From positions 1 to 64,000 of the forward strand of contig DASQZJ010000029.1 in the NCBI GenBank assembly GCA_035638775.1: 64,000 bases of DNA, in the 5' to 3' direction. The translations under genes were made by a program, and so were the position numbers. This stretch comes from DASQZJ01 sp035638775. Its GTDB lineage: Bacteria; Pseudomonadota; Gammaproteobacteria; UBA5335; SLRW01. This document shows, piece after piece, positions 62,970-64,000 of the stretch. The notes under the pieces are model-generated. The model was given only the letters and a program-made list of their open reading frames with translations. It had not been told where the DNA came from and did not search any database. Position 1 is the stretch's first letter, and each line of letters opens with the position of its first letter.

Positions 62970-64000
62970 CTATTGGGCATGCATGGGTGCCGCAAGCTGG
63001 CGTCCCACCGGCGGCTCGGCCTCGAGCCCCTCCTCGCGGCAGAAGCTGGCGTAGACCCGGCGCGGCAGCGCCACCTCGAGCAGCCAGCCGTTCTCGTCCA
63101 CCGACTCGCTGCACACCGCGCCCAGGTCGAACAGCCGGGCGCGCGCCCGGGTCGCGGCCAGCGGCAGTCGCAGCCGGGCATGCACGATTTCGCCCTGGAA
63201 GTACTCCAGCAGCCCCTGGCGCAGCAGATCCAGCCCGGACGGCGCGGTCGCGGACAGGCGCACCGATTCGGGGAGGCCCTGCCCGTCACGCGCGAGCACC
63301 GGTGCGCCGCCGGCGAGATCGATCTTGTTGTAGACGGTCAGGCGGGGCACGCCGGCCGCGCCGATTTCCCGCAGTACCGCATCGACCTCCTGCATGCGCT
63401 CCCGGTGGTTGGGGTCCGCGGCGTCGACCACGTGCAGCAGGAGGTCGGCTTCCAGGGTCTCTTCCAGCGTCGCGCGGAAAGCGGCCACCAGGTCCGGTGG
63501 CAGGTCGCGGATGAAGCCAACGGTGTCCGCCAGGACCACCGCGCCGCCGCCGTCCAGCTCGACCCGGCGCAGGGTCGGGTCGAGCGTGGCGAAGAGCTGA
63601 TCCGCGGTGTACGCGCCGGACCCGGTCAGGGCGTTGAACAGGGTCGATTTGCCGGCGTTGGTATAGCCCACCAGTGCCACGGTCGGAACCGAGGCCTGGC
63701 GACGGGCCCGCCGGCCCTGCTCGCGCTGGCGGCCGACGCGTTCGAGCCGGGCCGTGAGGCGCTGGATGCGCTTGCCGATCAGGCGCCGGTCGGTCTCCAG
63801 CTGGGTCTCGCCGGGCCCCCGCAAGCCGATGCCGCCCTTCTGCCGTTCCAGGTGGGACCAGCCCCGCACCAGCCGGGTCGACAGATGGCGCAGCTGCGCC
63901 AGCTCCACCTGCAGCTTGCCCTCGAACGAGCGGGCGCGCTGGGCGAAGATGTCCAGGATCAGGCCCGTCCGGTCGAGCACGCGCGCCCCGGCGAGCCGCT
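62970..64000 (-). CDS. hflX: Ribosome-associated GTPase HflX (5' end outside window)
   Basis: The visible 343 residues begin inside the gene; the frame is open to base 64000 with RLAGARVLDRTGLILDIFAQRA, the conserved segment after the HflX N-terminal domain. GLRGPGETQLETDRR and the G domain (GYTNAGKSTLFNAL, LADTVGFIRDLPPDLV, YNKIDL) are complete, followed by the C-terminal domain. HflX splits stalled 70S ribosomes, for example after heat shock. It lies upstream of hflK with a gap of about 100 bases, as in the standard hfq-hflX-hflK-hflC order. Confidence 0.96.
   Translation of the reverse strand, partial: RLAGARVLDRTGLILDIFAQRARSFEGKLQVELAQLRHLSTRLVRGWSHLERQKGGIGLRGPGETQLETDRRLIGKRIQRLTARLERVGRQREQGRRARRQASVPTVALVGYTNAGKSTLFNALTGSGAYTADQLFATLDPTLRRVELDGGGAVVLADTVGFIRDLPPDLVAAFRATLEETLEADLLLHVVDAADPNHRERMQEVDAVLREIGAAGVPRLTVYNKIDLAGGAPVLARDGQGLPESVRLSATAPSGLDLLRQGLLEYFQGEIVHARLRLPLAATRARARLFDLGAVCSESVDENGWLLEVALPRRVYASFCREEGLEAEPPVGRQLAAPMHAQ

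Overview
The window is one stretch of a GC-rich gammaproteobacterial chromosome. The gene orders hflX-hflK-hflC-DUF2065-hisZ-purA, rnr-rlmB-rpsF-rpsR-DUF2232-rplI-dnaB-alr, rpsP-rimM-trmD-rplS and ffh/ccsA/corB-like are classical for Gammaproteobacteria. High GC, a P-type proton ATPase, SUF as the only Fe-S assembly system in view, and a lexA-imuA-imuB-dnaE2 cassette would fit a Chromatiales/Ectothiorhodospiraceae-like organism. That placement is inference; no species marker was compared. No prophage or large island is visible, and the mobile DNA consists of small non-coding repeats.

Layout. 1-8 kb: 3' end of a P-type H+-ATPase; a lipoprotein/ATPase/FtsX-permease ABC operon on the minus strand; a plus-strand Mla-type lipid transport operon (STAS-MlaE, MlaF, MlaD, PqiC-like lipoprotein). 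8-11.5 kb: a membrane GGDEF-EAL protein with degenerate catalytic motifs, preceded by a cyclic-di-GMP-I (GEMM) riboswitch, then a yjbQ gene split by a 266-bp palindromic element, then trmH. 11.5-18.3 kb: an eight-gene SUF operon (Rrf2 regulator, sufB, C, D, S, U, T and a Rieske protein). 18.5-25.4 kb: a peroxiredoxin and an SOS mutagenesis operon (lexA, imuA, imuB, a small membrane protein, dnaE2) under a near-perfect LexA box that overlaps the lexA start. 25.5-34 kb: MBL-fold hydrolase, SDR, MFS, CinA-like protein, a 34-codon ORF ahead of kup, and an isocitrate dehydrogenase fused to two CBS domains. Two AT-rich arrays with 8-bp periodicity sit between the convergent gene pairs here.

34-47.9 kb: Nudix, Hsp15, NlpC/P60, glutathionyl-hydroquinone reductase, SppA, a helical-repeat protein of unknown role, rplS-trmD-rimM-rpsP, ffh, a CcsA-like protein, a CNNM/CorC protein and radA. 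47.9-64 kb: a PP2C phosphatase plus FHA pair, alr, dnaB, the rplI/rpsR/rpsF cluster, rlmB, rnr, tRNA-Leu(CAG) with its own promoter and a bidirectional terminator, then purA, hisZ, DUF2065, hflC, hflK and the 3' part of hflX.

The parts most worth following up are the riboswitch plus degenerate GGDEF-EAL unit, the element-split yjbQ, the leaderless-looking lexA promoter/operator, the ICDH-CBS fusion and the 8-bp-phased arrays.
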